A stretch of 64,000 bases of DNA from Staphylococcus ratti (GTDB lineage Bacteria; Bacillota; Bacilli; Staphylococcales; Staphylococcaceae): positions 558,001 through 622,000 of the forward strand of contig NZ_CP086654.1 of assembly GCF_020883535.1 (NCBI RefSeq), in the 5' to 3' direction. Below the pieces are notes generated by a model. It made no database searches. It was not told the origin of the DNA and saw only the letters and a list, made by a program, of their open reading frames with translations. Numbering within the stretch: the first letter of the stretch is position 1; every line of letters begins with the position of its first letter. This document shows positions 35,112-46,380 of the stretch, piece by piece. The translations under genes were made by a program, and so were the position numbers.

Positions 35112-35285
35112 TTATTTTGATTGTTGTTGAAGTTGTTGACGTACGTTTGCGATTTGATGTTCAATGGCTTCCAGTTGTTGAATTAAAGGATCTACTTGTT
35201 GGCCAGTAGATTCGCGTTTTTCAAGATCACCTTGTAAACGCACGTAATCCATTTTCAATTCTTGAAGTTGGGATTCTAAATTCAT
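35112..35285 (-). CDS. SE1561-family miniprotein
   Basis: 57 residues, too short for many gene finders, with a perfect AGGAGG upstream of its ATG. The chain is Leu/Gln-rich with heptad spacing (MNLESQLQELKMDYVRL and later LIQQLEAIEHQIANV), predicted as two helices forming a coiled coil with a Gln-rich tail. This matches what I remember of the staphylococcal SE1561 family. Function unknown; cytosolic. Confidence 0.82.
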   Translation of the reverse strand: MNLESQLQELKMDYVRLQGDLEKRESTGQQVDPLIQQLEAIEHQIANVRQQLQQQSK

Positions 35286-35431
35286 AAAAGTTAGCCTCCT
35301 TATTTATCGTTATCATTATAACACGCTTAAAACATATTATTACAAGAAAACTGATGTTTAAGCTTATATATTGAATTTCAATTTATCAAGAAACCTCTGT
35401 GAAATCAAATTAAAAAGGAGGGCGAATACGA

Positions 35432-36346
35432 ATGACAGAACGCTTTGTGATGATTATAGTATTAATTGTATTAGGTTATGCTTTGAAGCGTTTAGGATAT
35501 GTTAAAGGGTCAGAAGCGAAAGTATTAACAACATTGGTTTTAAACGTCACGTTACCTTCTGTCGTCATCGCTAATTTAAATAATGTCACGTTAACGCCCG
35601 CGCTTTCTGTGTTACCGCTCATGATGATACTTTATGGGTTGCTTACAAAAGGCTTCGTACTGTGGCTATTTTTTAAATATGATAACGAAACGAAAGGGAC
35701 TGTAGCCATGTTAATAGCTTCTTTGAACATTGGCATTTTTGCGTATCCTTTAGTTCAAGAAATGTGGCCAACGAAAGGGCTCTTATATTTTGGGATGGCA
35801 GATTTAGGTGGAGCGTTACTCATGTTTGGTGTAACGTATATTATAGCGGGCTATTATAAAAATGCTAAAAGTATGGTGACTGTGCGTACGATAATCATTA
35901 GTTGTTTGAAATCAGTGCCTTTAATGACTTATGTGATTATGCTTTTACTTAATTTAGTACACTTCGAACTGCCAACGGTTATGTTAGATTTTTTTAACAT
36001 ACTGGGGAAAGCGAACTTACCATTGTCTATGATTTTGTTAGGTGTATTACTCGATTTTAAAATCGAACGCCGCTTTTTACCTTTAACGTTAAAATATTTA
36101 AGCCTACATTATGGTTTAGGACTCATATGCGGACTGCTCGTATACTTTTTCCTACCTGTATCTGACGATATGATCAAAACAACATTGCAATTAATTTGGT
36201 TACTGCCAGTGGGTGTAGCCGTATTATCCTATGCCGTCCAATTTCAATATAAAACACTTCCGATGATTGCGATGGCAAGTAATATTACGGTGGTTATTAA
36301 CATTTGTATTTTATACATGTATCAATATTTCTTTTTAACGTCTTGA
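35432..36346 (+). CDS. AEC-family (auxin efflux carrier-type) permease
   Basis: 304 residues and ten membrane helices in two five-helix halves. The break motifs LNVTLPSVVIANLN (first half) and LGKANLPLSMILLGVLLDFK (second half) are typical of AEC carriers such as malate permease MleP. An export or exchange role for an organic acid or amino acid is likely. AAAGGAGGGCG precedes the ATG. Confidence 0.85.
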   Translation: MTERFVMIIVLIVLGYALKRLGYVKGSEAKVLTTLVLNVTLPSVVIANLNNVTLTPALSVLPLMMILYGLLTKGFVLWLFFKYDNETKGTVAMLIASLNIGIFAYPLVQEMWPTKGLLYFGMADLGGALLMFGVTYIIAGYYKNAKSMVTVRTIIISCLKSVPLMTYVIMLLLNLVHFELPTVMLDFFNILGKANLPLSMILLGVLLDFKIERRFLPLTLKYLSLHYGLGLICGLLVYFFLPVSDDMIKTTLQLIWLLPVGVAVLSYAVQFQYKTLPMIAMASNITVVINICILYMYQYFFLTS

Positions 36347-36397
36347 AAGCATAGAAAGGCGTATAAAAGCATAAGCAATTTATGGACGATAAAAAGA

Positions 36398-36444
36398 TGG
36401 CTAGAAATGAAAAGAGCGTTATATGCTCTTTTCATTTCTAGCCA
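36398..36444. terminator. Perfect 20-bp stem, bidirectional terminator
   Basis: The 20-base arm at 36398-36417 (TGGCTAGAAATG through AAAAGAGC) is exactly complementary to 36425-36444 around a seven-base loop. It stands between the AEC gene and the convergent GNAT gene. Confidence 0.88.
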
Positions 36445-36490
36445 TTTTGTTGGATAAAGGACAATATTAAAAGATATCAGTTTATTTCAA

Positions 36491-37351
36491 TTAGCGGACG
36501 AGTTTAAATTTGCGATATTCAGAAGTCATTTCGAACCCGAACTCGTGGAAACGTTCTACAAGACGATGGTTTTTACTACGGATTTTGAAATGAACATTTT
36601 CGATGCCATCACGGGACAAAGCCACATGAATGGCATGTTTAATAAGGTCGAAAGCAATGCCTTTAAGACGATAATGTGTATGGGAAGAAAAATAACGGAT
36701 TTCGGCGTGGCCTTCTTTTTCATTGATAATTAAATAGAGATAGCCTTTAAGTAAACCTTCAGCCATATATAACATAAGTTGATGATTTTCATTTAGTGAA
36801 GTTACTATTTCTTCAGCGTTCATAGCATTATGAGAGAATGTTTCTTCGTGTAATTTTTGAAAATATTTGAAATAAACAGGCTTATAATCAATGATATGAT
36901 GGAGATTTTCAGTTTCGCCTAAGTCTGTCTGAGTGGAAAGGTGATAATCAGTAAACGTATAAGATGCACCTATCGTTTTCATATAAGCTTTAATATGTTC
37001 GTTTTCAGCTGCATATGCAAAATAATAAGTTGCTGCTTGCTCATTATTAGCGATGGCTGCGTTAAACAAATACTCAAAAGCCTCTCCAGTTGGGACATAA
37101 CCTTTTTTAGTAATTGGGCCAATAACTTTATAACGCTTTTCAATATAAGGAATGCACATGAGCGCCATCTGAATGCTATCTTCATCTTCTAATACAAAAA
37201 TACCTGTTGTTTTTATCGCTTCATCGAGATACATTTGATAAGCTTTCTCATAATGTATTGGGAGCTTATTAGTATAGGACTGAGAAGTAGCTATATTTTC
37301 TCTAATAAAATCTGAAATACGTTCAACGGAAGTGACTTGTGTAACTTTCAT
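36491..37351 (-). CDS. GNAT-family acetyltransferase
   Basis: 286 residues from the ATG at 37351 with AGGAGGG upstream; the frame extends further 5' (to 37543) but without a ribosome binding site. The C-terminal GNAT half has [20 protein letters not shown], then [16 protein letters not shown] (acyl-CoA site) and [13 protein letters not shown]. The N-terminal half is a diverged second GNAT-like domain. The substrate is unknown. It diverges from topB. Confidence 0.75.
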   Translation of the reverse strand: MKVTQVTSVERISDFIRENIATSQSYTNKLPIHYEKAYQMYLDEAIKTTGIFVLEDEDSIQMALMCIPYIEKRYKVIGPITKKGYVPTGEAFEYLFNAAIANNEQAATYYFAYAAENEHIKAYMKTIGASYTFTDYHLSTQTDLGETENLHHIIDYKPVYFKYFQKLHEETFSHNAMNAEEIVTSLNENHQLMLYMAEGLLKGYLYLIINEKEGHAEIRYFSSHTHYRLKGIAFDLIKHAIHVALSRDGIENVHFKIRSKNHRLVERFHEFGFEMTSEYRKFKLVR

Positions 37352-37472
37352 AGTGTCCCTCCTTAAAGGTTTCGTTAAACTAATTATAAGTTGTTTTACT
37401 AGGAAATGGAAGTATACACGCATATGGCATGTTACAATAACGTTAATATTAAGACGGAACAGGAGAATATCA

Positions 37473-39605
37473 ATGAAATCTTTAGTATTAGCAGAAAAAC
37501 CATCAGTGGGTAGGGATATTGCTAAAGCATTAAATGTGACCAATGCTAAAAATGGTTACATTGAAAATCAACATTATATTATTACGTGGGCTTTAGGGCA
37601 TTTAGTGACCAATGCTACACCAGAACAATACGATAAAAAGTACCAACAATGGCGTTTAGAAGATTTACCTATCATTCCTAAATATATGAAGACGGTCGTG
37701 ATTGGTAAGACGAGAAAGCAATTTAATACGGTACAACATCTTTTGAAAAGAGATGATATTAAAGAAGTGATTATAGCGACAGATGCAGGTCGTGAAGGTG
37801 AATTGGTAGCAAGGCTCATCTTAGATAAAGTTCGTATTAAAAAACCGCTTAAACGTTTATGGGTTAGTTCTGTGACGACTAAAGCGATTCAGCAAGGGTT
37901 TCGACAGCTTAAAGATGCAAAGCATTATTACCCTTTATATCAAGCAGCTTTAGCTCGAAGTGAAGCTGACTGGATTGTCGGAATTAATGCCACACGTGCA
38001 TTGACGACACGTTATGATGCGCAACTTTCTTTAGGACGTGTGCAAACGCCGACAATTAAACTCATTCAGCAAAGACAAGAAGAAATCAAAAATTTTACGC
38101 CTAAAGCCTACTATACGCTTGAATGTACCGTTGGAGATGCGCGTTTTAAGTTAGAACAACAACAACGTGAATTTGATAAAAAGCCGCTAGAAACTATCGT
38201 GTCAAACATGCAGCATCAATTGATGAAAATTGTCAGTGTGCATGAAAAAGAGAAAAAAGCGTATCCGGGACGTTTATTTAATTTAACAGATTTACAACAA
38301 ACTGCATATCAACGGTACAAAATAGGGGCAAAACAGACTTTAAATGCGTTACAAAGTTTATACGAGCGCCATAAAGTGTTAACGTATCCGAGAACGGATT
38401 CAAATTATTTAACAACAGATATGGTTGGGACGATAAAAGAACGAATTCAGGCGACGATGGCCACAGAGTATAAAGCGCACGCGCAAACGCTTGTGCACAA
38501 ATCATATACTGCTAAACATCCATGCATTAATAATCAAAAAGTATCTGATCACCATGCTATTATTCCTACAGAAGTACGACCGAATATGGATGATTTAGGA
38601 GCGAATGAAAAGAAGGTTTACCTCCTTGTTGCACAACGTTTTCTTGAAGTGTTATCTGAACCTTATCGTTACATCGAACGTCGCGTGACAGGACAAATCG
38701 GCAAACATCACTTCATCTATAAAAATGATGAAACGGTTCAGTTAGGTTATAAAGCGTTGAATAAAGAGGAGCGACATAATGAACAGCGAGTAACATTTAC
38801 AAAAGATGAAACAAAACAAATTTCAAATGTGCAGATTGTTACGCATCAAACGACACCGCCTGCTTATTTTAATGAGGGGACGTTGCTGAAAGCTATGGAA
38901 CACCCAGAGCAATTTTTCAAGCTGGATAATAAGCAGTCCGCTGAAACGCTCAAAGCGACAGGGGGCATCGGGACAGTTGCAACGCGCGCAGACATCATAG
39001 AAAAATTATTTAATATGAATGCGATTGAAAGTCATGACGGTAAATTGAAAGTAACTTCAAAAGGGGCTCAAATTTTATCATTGGCGCCTCAAGCGTTGAC
39101 CTCTCCTATGCTTACTGCTGAATGGGAGGACAAGTTGCTTCGAATTGAAAAAGGACAATATAAACGTCAACAATTTATTGAAGAAATGAAACAGTTTACG
39201 AATAACGTGATTCATACTATTAAAGAAAGTGATCAAAAATATAAGCACGATAATTTAACATCAGCCGAATGTCCAACGTGTGGTAAATTTATGCTTAAAG
39301 TTAAAACAAAGAATGGTTCTATGCTTGTATGTCAAGATCCATCATGTAAGACAAAAAAAGACGTTAAAACACAGACTAAAGCGAGATGTCCGCAATGTAA
39401 GAAGCGGTTGACTAAATTTGGAACAGGTCCTCAAGCAACGTATCGCTGTGTATGTGGTCATACAGAAACACAAGCACAAATGAATCTACGCTTAAAATCA
39501 AAAGGTAAGGACAAAGTATCGAAACGTGATATGAAGAAGTATATGAAAGAAGATGACATTGACAACAATCCATTTAAAGATGCTTTAAAAGGATTGAAAT
39601 TATGA
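37473..39605 (+). CDS. topB: DNA topoisomerase III
   Basis: 711 residues from the ATG at 37473 (CAGGAG upstream), equal to S. aureus TopB. A type IA topoisomerase: the toprim domain begins [17 protein letters not shown] and includes [13 protein letters not shown]; the active-site Tyr lies in [24 protein letters not shown] follows. C-terminal cysteine pairs (CPTC, CQDPSC, CPQC, CVCG) form zinc ribbons. It decatenates and relaxes single-strand-bearing DNA during replication and recombination. Confidence 0.96.
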   Translation: MKSLVLAEKPSVGRDIAKALNVTNAKNGYIENQHYIITWALGHLVTNATPEQYDKKYQQWRLEDLPIIPKYMKTVVIGKTRKQFNTVQHLLKRDDIKEVIIATDAGREGELVARLILDKVRIKKPLKRLWVSSVTTKAIQQGFRQLKDAKHYYPLYQAALARSEADWIVGINATRALTTRYDAQLSLGRVQTPTIKLIQQRQEEIKNFTPKAYYTLECTVGDARFKLEQQQREFDKKPLETIVSNMQHQLMKIVSVHEKEKKAYPGRLFNLTDLQQTAYQRYKIGAKQTLNALQSLYERHKVLTYPRTDSNYLTTDMVGTIKERIQATMATEYKAHAQTLVHKSYTAKHPCINNQKVSDHHAIIPTEVRPNMDDLGANEKKVYLLVAQRFLEVLSEPYRYIERRVTGQIGKHHFIYKNDETVQLGYKALNKEERHNEQRVTFTKDETKQISNVQIVTHQTTPPAYFNEGTLLKAMEHPEQFFKLDNKQSAETLKATGGIGTVATRADIIEKLFNMNAIESHDGKLKVTSKGAQILSLAPQALTSPMLTAEWEDKLLRIEKGQYKRQQFIEEMKQFTNNVIHTIKESDQKYKHDNLTSAECPTCGKFMLKVKTKNGSMLVCQDPSCKTKKDVKTQTKARCPQCKKRLTKFGTGPQATYRCVCGHTETQAQMNLRLKSKGKDKVSKRDMKKYMKEDDIDNNPFKDALKGLKL

Positions 39606-39717
39606 CGAAAATCGAACTTAAATAATCATTTAGTATATAAAGTTCGGAAATTTTGTTGAAAATTGCGTTTTGACATATTAAAATATGAAAGTATTTTGAT
39701 AAAAGGAGATAATTAAA

Positions 39718-41052
39718 GTGAAGCGATACTTCCGTTTTGATGAACATCAAACGAATTATAAACGTGAAATCCTTGGTGGATTAACAACGTTTTTGTCTAT
39801 GGCGTATATCTTAGCAGTGAACCCACAAATTTTAAGTTTAGCAGGTGTAGATGGGGTGCCTGCAGATCAAAAAATGGACCAAGGCGCTATCTTTGTAGCA
39901 ACGGCACTAGCCGCTTTTATAGGTTGCTTATTTATGGGAATTATAGCGAGATATCCGATTGCACTAGCGCCAGGAATGGGACTGAATGCATTTTTTGCAT
40001 TTACAGTTGTATTAACGATGGGAATCCCATGGCAAACAGGTTTGACTGGCGTACTTTTTTCAGGCTTTATATTTGCTATCTTAACAGCTACAGGGTTACG
40101 AGAAACGATAATTAATGCCATCCCTTTTGAAATGAAAATGGCCGTTTCTTCAGGGATAGGACTATTTATTACTTTTGTAGGTTTGCAAAGTTCAGGTATT
40201 ATTACGAAACAAGATGCGACGCTCGTCACATTAGGTAAATTAACAGAACCACATGTATTATTAGCAGTCTTTGGTATTATTATTACGATTGTTTTATATG
40301 CTAAAAAGGTACCGGGCGCGATATTTATTGGAATGGTTTTAACAGCAATAGCTGGACTTGTAACACATCAAATTGCACCGCCGTCAGGTGTTATTGGTAA
40401 AGTACCTAGCATTGCGCCAACTTTTGGTGCCGCATTTGAAGCATTTCAAGATCCTGCACAACTTTTCACAGTACAATTTTTGATTGTTATTTTGACATTT
40501 TTATTCATTGATTTCTTTGATACAGCAGGTACGATTGTGGCAGTTGCCTCACAGGCTGGATTTATGAAGAATAATCGATTGCCTAGAGCAGGACGCGCAC
40601 TATTCTCAGATTCATTGGCGACAATGGTTGGTGCTGTTTTCGGCACAACAACGACGACATCATATATTGAATCGACTTCTGGTGTAGCGGTAGGTGCGCG
40701 CACAGGTTTCGCAAGTATAATTACAGGTATCTGCTTTTTATTAGCGTTATTTTTTAGCCCGCTAATGGCAGTCGTAACACCAGCTGTAACGACACCAGCT
40801 TTAGTTGTTGTTGGTGTATTAATGGCATCAAGTTTAGCATCTATTAGTTGGAAGAATTTCGAAGTAGCAGTACCGGCATTTGTGACCATTATTATGATGC
40901 CATTATCTTATTCTATTGCAACAGGTATCGCATGCGGGTTCATTTTTTACCCAATTACAATGGTTTTAACGAAACGTCATAGAGAAGTCCATCCAATCAT
41001 GTATGGTTTACTCGCAATATTCATTTTATATTTCATATTCGTGCACGGTTAA
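39718..41052 (+). CDS. pbuG: NCS2-family purine permease (PbuG-like)
   Basis: 444 residues with about twelve to fourteen helices. The AzgA-branch marks are YKREILGGLTTFLSMAYILAV at the N-terminus, ALAPGMGLNAFFAFTV, and DFFDTAGTIVAVASQAG with TSYIESTSGVAVGARTG. It probably imports hypoxanthine/guanine with H+. It starts with GTG after AAAGGAGAT. The 112-base upstream region has no recognisable purine riboswitch. It is followed by a repeat-type terminator. Confidence 0.88.
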   Translation: MKRYFRFDEHQTNYKREILGGLTTFLSMAYILAVNPQILSLAGVDGVPADQKMDQGAIFVATALAAFIGCLFMGIIARYPIALAPGMGLNAFFAFTVVLTMGIPWQTGLTGVLFSGFIFAILTATGLRETIINAIPFEMKMAVSSGIGLFITFVGLQSSGIITKQDATLVTLGKLTEPHVLLAVFGIIITIVLYAKKVPGAIFIGMVLTAIAGLVTHQIAPPSGVIGKVPSIAPTFGAAFEAFQDPAQLFTVQFLIVILTFLFIDFFDTAGTIVAVASQAGFMKNNRLPRAGRALFSDSLATMVGAVFGTTTTTSYIESTSGVAVGARTGFASIITGICFLLALFFSPLMAVVTPAVTTPALVVVGVLMASSLASISWKNFEVAVPAFVTIIMMPLSYSIATGIACGFIFYPITMVLTKRHREVHPIMYGLLAIFILYFIFVHG

Positions 41053-41099
41053 AATTAAGACAAGATAGGGTAGCGCATGAAGGTGAGCGCTTATGCCAT

Positions 41100-41212
41100 A
41101 CTAGACATTTAAAGTTTATAGTTGTTGTCTAAGTTACAAAGCTTTTTCAATCTAGACAATTCTGTGGAGGCAATCCCGTAATCAAAACGATTTCGGGATT
41201 GCCTCTTTTCTT
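41100..41212. repeat. Intergenic repeat copy C with terminator hairpin
   Basis: The core TTGTCTAAGTTACAAAGC..CTTTTTCAATCTAGACAATTC is a diverged version of the core in copies A and B. It is followed by GTGGAG and a hairpin, GAGGCAATCCCG..CGGGATTGCCTC (41167-41205), with a T-run, which ends the purine permease transcript. Only one flanking hairpin is present. Confidence 0.65.
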
Positions 41213-41298
41213 TCATTTATATAGGAAAAAAATAGCGGGATTAAAAAAAGTTAAGAAAAACGTATCTAAAAAATATTGAAGGAATTCGGAAAAAAGTA

Positions 41299-41327
41299 TT
41301 GATGTAGTGGCTTATATGAAGTAAAAT
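41299..41327 (+). promoter_or_regulatory. S10 operon promoter
   Basis: TTGATG and TAAAAT with exact 17-base spacing, about 205 bases upstream of rpsJ. This is the only good promoter in the spacer and is followed by the structured leader. Confidence 0.75.
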
Positions 41328-41342
41328 AATATGGTATGTGAA

Positions 41343-41496
41343 TTAGACAGAAGATTTTACAAGAAAAGGTTGAATTATCCATTCTTTTCGTGTAAAATGT
41401 CTAATGTTGGACTTTTAATGCGATGAAGCGAAAGGTTACTGACACACCCGGCCGCTTTGCCATGGCGTTGTGTAAGATAGTTTTCGTGGAGAAGTC
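41343..41496 (+). ncRNA. Structured leader of the S10 operon
   Basis: Two domains are visible. Domain 1 (41343-41404): TTAGAC..ATTTTACAAGAAAAG pairs with CTTTTCGTGTAAAAT-GTCTAA with a single A-G mismatch. Domain 2 (41410-41496) is a nested arm: GACTT/AAGTC outside, CGAAA/TTTCG next, then an ACACACC/GTTGTGT stem around the GC-rich segment CGGCCGCTTTGCCATGGC. It ends 35 bases before rpsJ. It probably mediates autogenous control by a ribosomal protein, as L4 does in E. coli, but the ligand here is unknown. Confidence 0.65.
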
Positions 41497-41528
41497 TTAT
41501 CACTAATGAAGACGAATAAGGAGGGTAA

Positions 41529-41840
<312 letters not shown>

Positions 41841-41867
41841 TAGAAAATTTTAGGAGGTGGACTTTCG

Positions 41868-42527
41868 ATGACCAAAGGAATCTTAGGAAGAAAAATTGGA
41901 ATGACACAAGTATTCGGTGAAAACGGAGACTTAATTCCAGTAACAGTAGTAGAAGCAAAAGGAAATTTAGTATTACAAAAGAAAACTGAAGAAATCGATG
42001 GCTACAACGCTATACAAATCGGTTTTGATGACAAATTAGCTTACAAAAAAGATAGCAAAACAAACAAATACGCAAACAAACCAGCTGAAGGTCATGCTAA
42101 AAAAGCTGGCGTTGCACCTAAGCGCTTCATTCGTGAATTCAGAAACATTGATACTGAAGCATACGAAGTAGGTCAAGAAGTCTCAGTAGATACATTCGAA
42201 GCAGGCGACATTATTGACGTAACAGGAACTTCAAAAGGTAAAGGCTTCCAAGGTGCGATTAAGCGTCACAACCAATCTCGCGGACCAATGTCACACGGTT
42301 CTCATTTCCACAGAGCACCAGGTTCAATCGGTATGGCGTCAGATGCGTCACGCGTATTTAAAGGACAAAAATTACCAGGCCGTATGGGCGGTAATACTGT
42401 CACTGTTCAAAACTTAGAAGTTGTTCAAGTAGACACGGAAAACAACGTGATTTTAGTTAAAGGTAACGTACCTGGACCTAAAAAAGGTTTTGTTCAAATC
42501 CAAACAGCAGTTAAAGCTAACAAATAA
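41868..42527 (+). CDS. rplC: 50S ribosomal protein L3
   Basis: 219 residues. Begins [20 protein letters not shown]; the loop with [20 protein letters not shown] approaches the peptidyl transferase centre, where linezolid and tiamulin resistance changes occur in other strains. I see no obvious deviation there. AGGAGGTGG precedes the start. Confidence 0.98.
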   Translation: MTKGILGRKIGMTQVFGENGDLIPVTVVEAKGNLVLQKKTEEIDGYNAIQIGFDDKLAYKKDSKTNKYANKPAEGHAKKAGVAPKRFIREFRNIDTEAYEVGQEVSVDTFEAGDIIDVTGTSKGKGFQGAIKRHNQSRGPMSHGSHFHRAPGSIGMASDASRVFKGQKLPGRMGGNTVTVQNLEVVQVDTENNVILVKGNVPGPKKGFVQIQTAVKANK

Positions 42528-42553
42528 TAAGTAGCGAAAGGAGGAAATGCATA

Positions 42554-43177
42554 ATGGCAAATTATGATGTATTAAAAGTTGACGGATCTAAAGCTGGTTC
42601 AGTTGAACTTAGCGATGCAGTATTCGCAATCGAACCTAACAATGAAGTATTATTCGAAGCGATTAACTTACAACGCGCTTCATTACGCCAAGGAACACAC
42701 GCGGTTAAAAATCGTTCAGCTGTTCGTGGTGGTGGACGTAAACCATGGAGACAAAAAGGTACTGGACGTGCGCGTCAAGGTACAATCCGTGCTCCACAAT
42801 GGCGCGGTGGTGGCGTAGTATTTGGTCCAACACCAAGAAGCTACGGCTACAAAATGCCTAAAAAAATGCGTCGTTTAGCATTACGTTCTGCATTATCTTA
42901 CAAAGTTCAAGAAAATGGACTTAAAATCGTTGATAACTTCAACTTAGACGCACCAAAAACAAAAGACTTCAAAACAACATTAACTAACTTAGAATTACCT
43001 AAGAAAGTTTTAGTTGTAACACTTGGTGAAGATGTAAACGTTGAATTATCTGCACGTAACATCCCTGGTGTTCAAATCACTACTCCTGAAGGATTAAACG
43101 TATTAGATTTAACACACGCTGACAGTGTTTTAATCACTGAAGAAGCAGTTAAAAAAGTTGAGGAGGTGCTCGGATAA
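42554..43177 (+). CDS. rplD: 50S ribosomal protein L4
   Basis: 207 residues. The extended loop with [20 protein letters not shown] reaches the exit tunnel and is the macrolide-contact region; it is intact. L4 is the known autoregulator of the S10 operon in E. coli. Its stop overlaps the rplW start by one base. Confidence 0.98.
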   Translation: MANYDVLKVDGSKAGSVELSDAVFAIEPNNEVLFEAINLQRASLRQGTHAVKNRSAVRGGGRKPWRQKGTGRARQGTIRAPQWRGGGVVFGPTPRSYGYKMPKKMRRLALRSALSYKVQENGLKIVDNFNLDAPKTKDFKTTLTNLELPKKVLVVTLGEDVNVELSARNIPGVQITTPEGLNVLDLTHADSVLITEEAVKKVEEVLG

Positions 43178-43452
43178 TGGAAGCTAGAGACATTCTAAAG
43201 CGCCCCGTAATCACTGAAAAATCATCTGAAGCAATGGCTGAGGACAAATACACATTCGATGTAGATGTACGTGCTAACAAAACACAAGTTAAAACAGCTG
43301 TTGAAGAAATCTTCGATGTAAAAGTAGCGAATGTAAACATCATTAACTACAAACCTAAAAAGAAACGTATGGGCCGTTACCAAGGCTATACAAACAAACG
43401 CCGTAAAGCTATCGTAACTTTAAAAGAAGGTCAAATCGACTTATTCAACTAA
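43177..43452 (+). CDS. rplW: 50S ribosomal protein L23
   Basis: 91 residues; [20 protein letters not shown] is the typical N-terminus. L23 lies at the tunnel exit and docks trigger factor and SRP. Translation is coupled to rplD through the TAATG overlap, with GAGGTG in the rplD end. Confidence 0.98.
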   Translation: MEARDILKRPVITEKSSEAMAEDKYTFDVDVRANKTQVKTAVEEIFDVKVANVNIINYKPKKKRMGRYQGYTNKRRKAIVTLKEGQIDLFN

Positions 43453-43482
43453 AAAATTATACCAATAAGGAGGTAAGCGACA

Positions 43483-44316
43483 ATGGCATTAAAACATTAT
43501 AAGCCAATTACAAATGGTCGTCGTAATATGACTACTTTAGATTTTGCTGAAATTACAGAATCTAAACCTGAAAAGTCATTATTACAACCGCTACCGAAAA
43601 AAGCGGGTCGTAACAACCAAGGTAAATTGACTGTACGTCATCATGGTGGCGGACACAAACGTCAATACCGTGTGATTGATTTCAAACGTAATAAAGATGG
43701 AATTGCTGGTAAAGTTGATTCTATCCAATATGATCCAAACAGATCAGCAAACATTGCATTAATCGTATACGCAGATGGTGAGAAACGTTACATCATCGCA
43801 CCTAAAGGATTACAAGTAGGTCAAATTATTGAAAGTGGTTCTGAAGCTGACATCAAAGTTGGTAACGCACTTCAATTAAAAGACATTCCTGTAGGTACAG
43901 TAATTCACAATATCGAGTTAAAACCAGGTCGTGGCGGTCAAATCGCACGTTCAGCTGGTGCTAGTGCTCAAGTATTAGGTAAAGAAGGTAAATACGTTCT
44001 TGTAAGACTTCGTTCTGGTGAAGTACGTATGATTCTTTCAACTTGCCGTGCTACAGTTGGTCAAGTTGGTAACCTTCAACACGAACTTGTAAACGTTGGT
44101 AAAGCTGGTAAATCTAGATGGTTAGGTAAAAGACCTACTGTTCGTGGTTCTGTAATGAACCCTAACGATCACCCACACGGTGGTGGTGAAGGCCGTGCGC
44201 CAATCGGACGTCCATCTCCAATGTCACCTTGGGGTAAACCAACGCTTGGTAAGAAAACACGTCGTGGTAAGAAACATTCTGACAAACTTATCGTACGTAG
44301 ACGTAAGAAAAAATAA
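43483..44316 (+). CDS. rplB: 50S ribosomal protein L2
   Basis: 277 residues with the C-terminal segment [20 protein letters not shown], whose His is implicated in peptidyl transfer, and a Lys/Arg tail. It is among the primary 23S rRNA binders. AAGGAGGT precedes the ATG. A stable hairpin follows in the 64-base gap to rpsS. Confidence 0.98.
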   Translation: MALKHYKPITNGRRNMTTLDFAEITESKPEKSLLQPLPKKAGRNNQGKLTVRHHGGGHKRQYRVIDFKRNKDGIAGKVDSIQYDPNRSANIALIVYADGEKRYIIAPKGLQVGQIIESGSEADIKVGNALQLKDIPVGTVIHNIELKPGRGGQIARSAGASAQVLGKEGKYVLVRLRSGEVRMILSTCRATVGQVGNLQHELVNVGKAGKSRWLGKRPTVRGSVMNPNDHPHGGGEGRAPIGRPSPMSPWGKPTLGKKTRRGKKHSDKLIVRRRKKK

Positions 44317-44322
44317 AAATAG

Positions 44323-44365
44323 CTTATTTGGGTGTGCGGCTTCTTAGCTGCACGCACACAATAAG
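44323..44365 (+). promoter_or_regulatory. Intra-operon hairpin between rplB and rpsS
   Basis: CTTATT..GTGTGCG pairs with CGCACAC-AATAAG around a loop with GGC/GCT. It ends two bases before AAAGGAGG of rpsS. No T-run follows, so it is not a simple terminator. It may stabilise mRNA, be a processing site or control rpsS translation. Confidence 0.55.
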
Positions 44366-44380
44366 AAAGGAGGCGCCACT

Positions 44381-44659
44381 ATGGCTCGTAGTATTAAAAA
44401 GGGACCTTTCGTCGATGATCATTTAATGAAAAAAGTTGAAGCTCAAGGCGACAGCGAAAAGAAACAAGTAATCAAAACATGGTCACGTCGTTCAACAATT
44501 TTCCCAAACTTCATTGGACACACATTTGCAGTATATGATGGTCGCAAACACGTACCTGTATACGTAACTGAAGATATGGTTGGTCACAAATTAGGTGAAT
44601 TTGCTCCAACACGTACTTTCAAAGGACACGCTGCAGACGACAAGAAAACAAGAAGATAA
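44381..44659 (+). CDS. rpsS: 30S ribosomal protein S19
   Basis: 92 residues: [16 protein letters not shown], then [20 protein letters not shown], as usual. S19 pairs with S13 at the 30S head. Preceded by an intra-operon hairpin and AAAGGAGG. Confidence 0.98.
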   Translation: MARSIKKGPFVDDHLMKKVEAQGDSEKKQVIKTWSRRSTIFPNFIGHTFAVYDGRKHVPVYVTEDMVGHKLGEFAPTRTFKGHAADDKKTRR

Positions 44660-44690
44660 TATTGACTAGTAAGTAGAGGAGGAAAAACGA

Positions 44691-45044
44691 ATGGAAGCAA
44701 AAGCGGTTGCTAGAACAATCAGAATCGCACCTCGTAAAGTTAGATTAGTATTAGATCTAATTAGAGGAAAAGACGTAAGAGAAGCAGTAGCTATTTTAAA
44801 AGTAACAAACAAAGCTTCTTCTCCAGTAGTAGAAAAATTATTAATGTCCGCTTTAGCTAATGCTGAGCACAACTATGGTATGAACACTGACGAATTAGTT
44901 GTAAAAGAAGCTTACGCTAATGAAGGACCAACATTAAAACGTTTCCGTCCACGTGCTCAAGGACGCGCTAGCGCAATTAACAAAAGAACAAGCCACATTA
45001 CTATCGTAGTAAGTGATGGTAAAGAAGAAGCACAAGAAGCTTAA
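44691..45044 (+). CDS. rplV: 50S ribosomal protein L22
   Basis: 117 residues; the beta-hairpin with [19 protein letters not shown] lines the exit tunnel and is where macrolide-resistance insertions arise; no insertion is seen here. AGGAGG precedes the ATG. Confidence 0.98.
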   Translation: MEAKAVARTIRIAPRKVRLVLDLIRGKDVREAVAILKVTNKASSPVVEKLLMSALANAEHNYGMNTDELVVKEAYANEGPTLKRFRPRAQGRASAINKRTSHITIVVSDGKEEAQEA

Positions 45045-45066
45045 TAAATACTAAGGAGGGAATACC

Positions 45067-45720
45067 GTGGGTCAAAAAATTAATCCAATCGGACTTCGTG
45101 TTGGTGTAATTCGCGACTGGGAAGCGAAATGGTTCGCTGAAAAAGATTTCGCATCATTATTACACGAAGACTTAAAAATTCGTAAATTTATTGATAATGC
45201 ATTAAAAGATGCAGCAGTATCTCACGTAGATATCGAACGTGCTGCTAACCGCATTAACATCGCAATTCATACTGGTAAACCAGGTATGGTAATCGGTAAA
45301 GGCGGTTCAGAGATCGAAAAACTTCGTAACAAGTTAAACCAATTAACTGATAAAAAAGTACACATCAACGTTGTTGAAATCAAGAAAGTTGATTTAAACG
45401 CACGTTTAGTTGCTGAAAATATCGCACGTCAATTAGAAAACCGTGCATCATTCCGCCGTGTACAAAAACAAGCAATCGGAAGAGCTATGAAACTTGGTGC
45501 TAAAGGTATCAAAACTCAAGTATCAGGTCGTTTAGGTGGCGCTGACATCGCGCGTGCTGAACAATATTCTGAAGGAACTGTACCACTTCATACATTACGT
45601 GCAGACATCGACTATGCACATGCTGAAGCTGACACAACTTATGGTAAGTTAGGTGTTAAAGTATGGATCTATCGTGGTGAAGTTCTTCCTACTAAGAAAA
45701 ATAGTGAAGGAGGAAAATAA
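45067..45720 (+). CDS. rpsC: 30S ribosomal protein S3
   Basis: 217 residues with a GTG start. The KH domain carries [17 protein letters not shown] (GxxG loop) and the C-terminal domain ends in a Lys-rich tail. It lines the mRNA entry channel and has helicase activity with S4/S5. Confidence 0.98.
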   Translation: MGQKINPIGLRVGVIRDWEAKWFAEKDFASLLHEDLKIRKFIDNALKDAAVSHVDIERAANRINIAIHTGKPGMVIGKGGSEIEKLRNKLNQLTDKKVHINVVEIKKVDLNARLVAENIARQLENRASFRRVQKQAIGRAMKLGAKGIKTQVSGRLGGADIARAEQYSEGTVPLHTLRADIDYAHAEADTTYGKLGVKVWIYRGEVLPTKKNSEGGK

Positions 45721-45722
45721 TT

Positions 45723-46157
45723 ATGTTACTACCAAAGCGTGTAAAATATCGTCGTCAACATCGTCCTGACACTAAAGGTCGTTCAAAAGGCGGTAACTAC
45801 GTAACATTTGGCGAATTTGGTTTACAAGCAACAACAACATCTTGGATCACTTCTCGTCAAATCGAATCAGCTCGTATCGCTATGACACGTTACATGAAAC
45901 GTGGCGGGAAAGTTTGGATTAAAATCTTCCCTCATACACCATATACTAAAAAACCTTTAGAAGTACGTATGGGTGCTGGTAAAGGTGCGGTAGAAGGCTG
46001 GATCGCAGTTGTAAAACCAGGTCGTATTTTATTTGAAGTTGCAGGCGTATCTGAAGAAGTTGCGCGTGAAGCATTACGTTTAGCGAGCCACAAACTTCCA
46101 GTTAAAACGAAGTTTGTAAAACGTGAAGAATTGGGTGGTGAAACAAATGAAAGCTAA
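45723..46157 (+). CDS. rplP: 50S ribosomal protein L16
   Basis: 144 residues; [20 protein letters not shown] start and the tRNA-contact loop with [20 protein letters not shown]. Evernimicin/avilamycin resistance positions lie in this protein in other species; nothing unusual is noted. It overlaps rpmC by 11 bases. Confidence 0.98.
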   Translation: MLLPKRVKYRRQHRPDTKGRSKGGNYVTFGEFGLQATTTSWITSRQIESARIAMTRYMKRGGKVWIKIFPHTPYTKKPLEVRMGAGKGAVEGWIAVVKPGRILFEVAGVSEEVAREALRLASHKLPVKTKFVKREELGGETNES

Positions 46158-46356
46158 GGAAATTAGAGACTTAACCACTTCAGAAATCGAAGAGCAAATC
46201 AAATCATCGAAAGAAGAGCTTTTTAACCTACGCTTTCAATTAGCTACAGGTCAATTAGAAGAGACGGCACGTATCAAGACAGTCAGAAAAACAATTGCAC
46301 GTCTTAAAACTGTTGCACGTGAAAGAGAATTAGAACAAGGAAAAGCAAACCAATAA
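46147..46356 (+). CDS. rpmC: 50S ribosomal protein L29
   Basis: 69 residues from the ATG at 46147, within the end of rplP; GGGTGG ahead acts as ribosome binding site. The motif [18 protein letters not shown] is typical of L29, a helical hairpin near the tunnel exit. Confidence 0.97.
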   Translation: MKAKEIRDLTTSEIEEQIKSSKEELFNLRFQLATGQLEETARIKTVRKTIARLKTVARERELEQGKANQ

Positions 46357-46380
46357 TAGTTGAAAGAGGAGGTTACTAAA

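Noticed and set aside
39606..39717. Purine riboswitch or sigma-A promoter for the NCS2 permease
   Set aside because: No three-way junction typical of purine riboswitches is seen. The TTGACA..TATTTT pair at 39670-39697 would place the transcript start inside the ribosome binding site.
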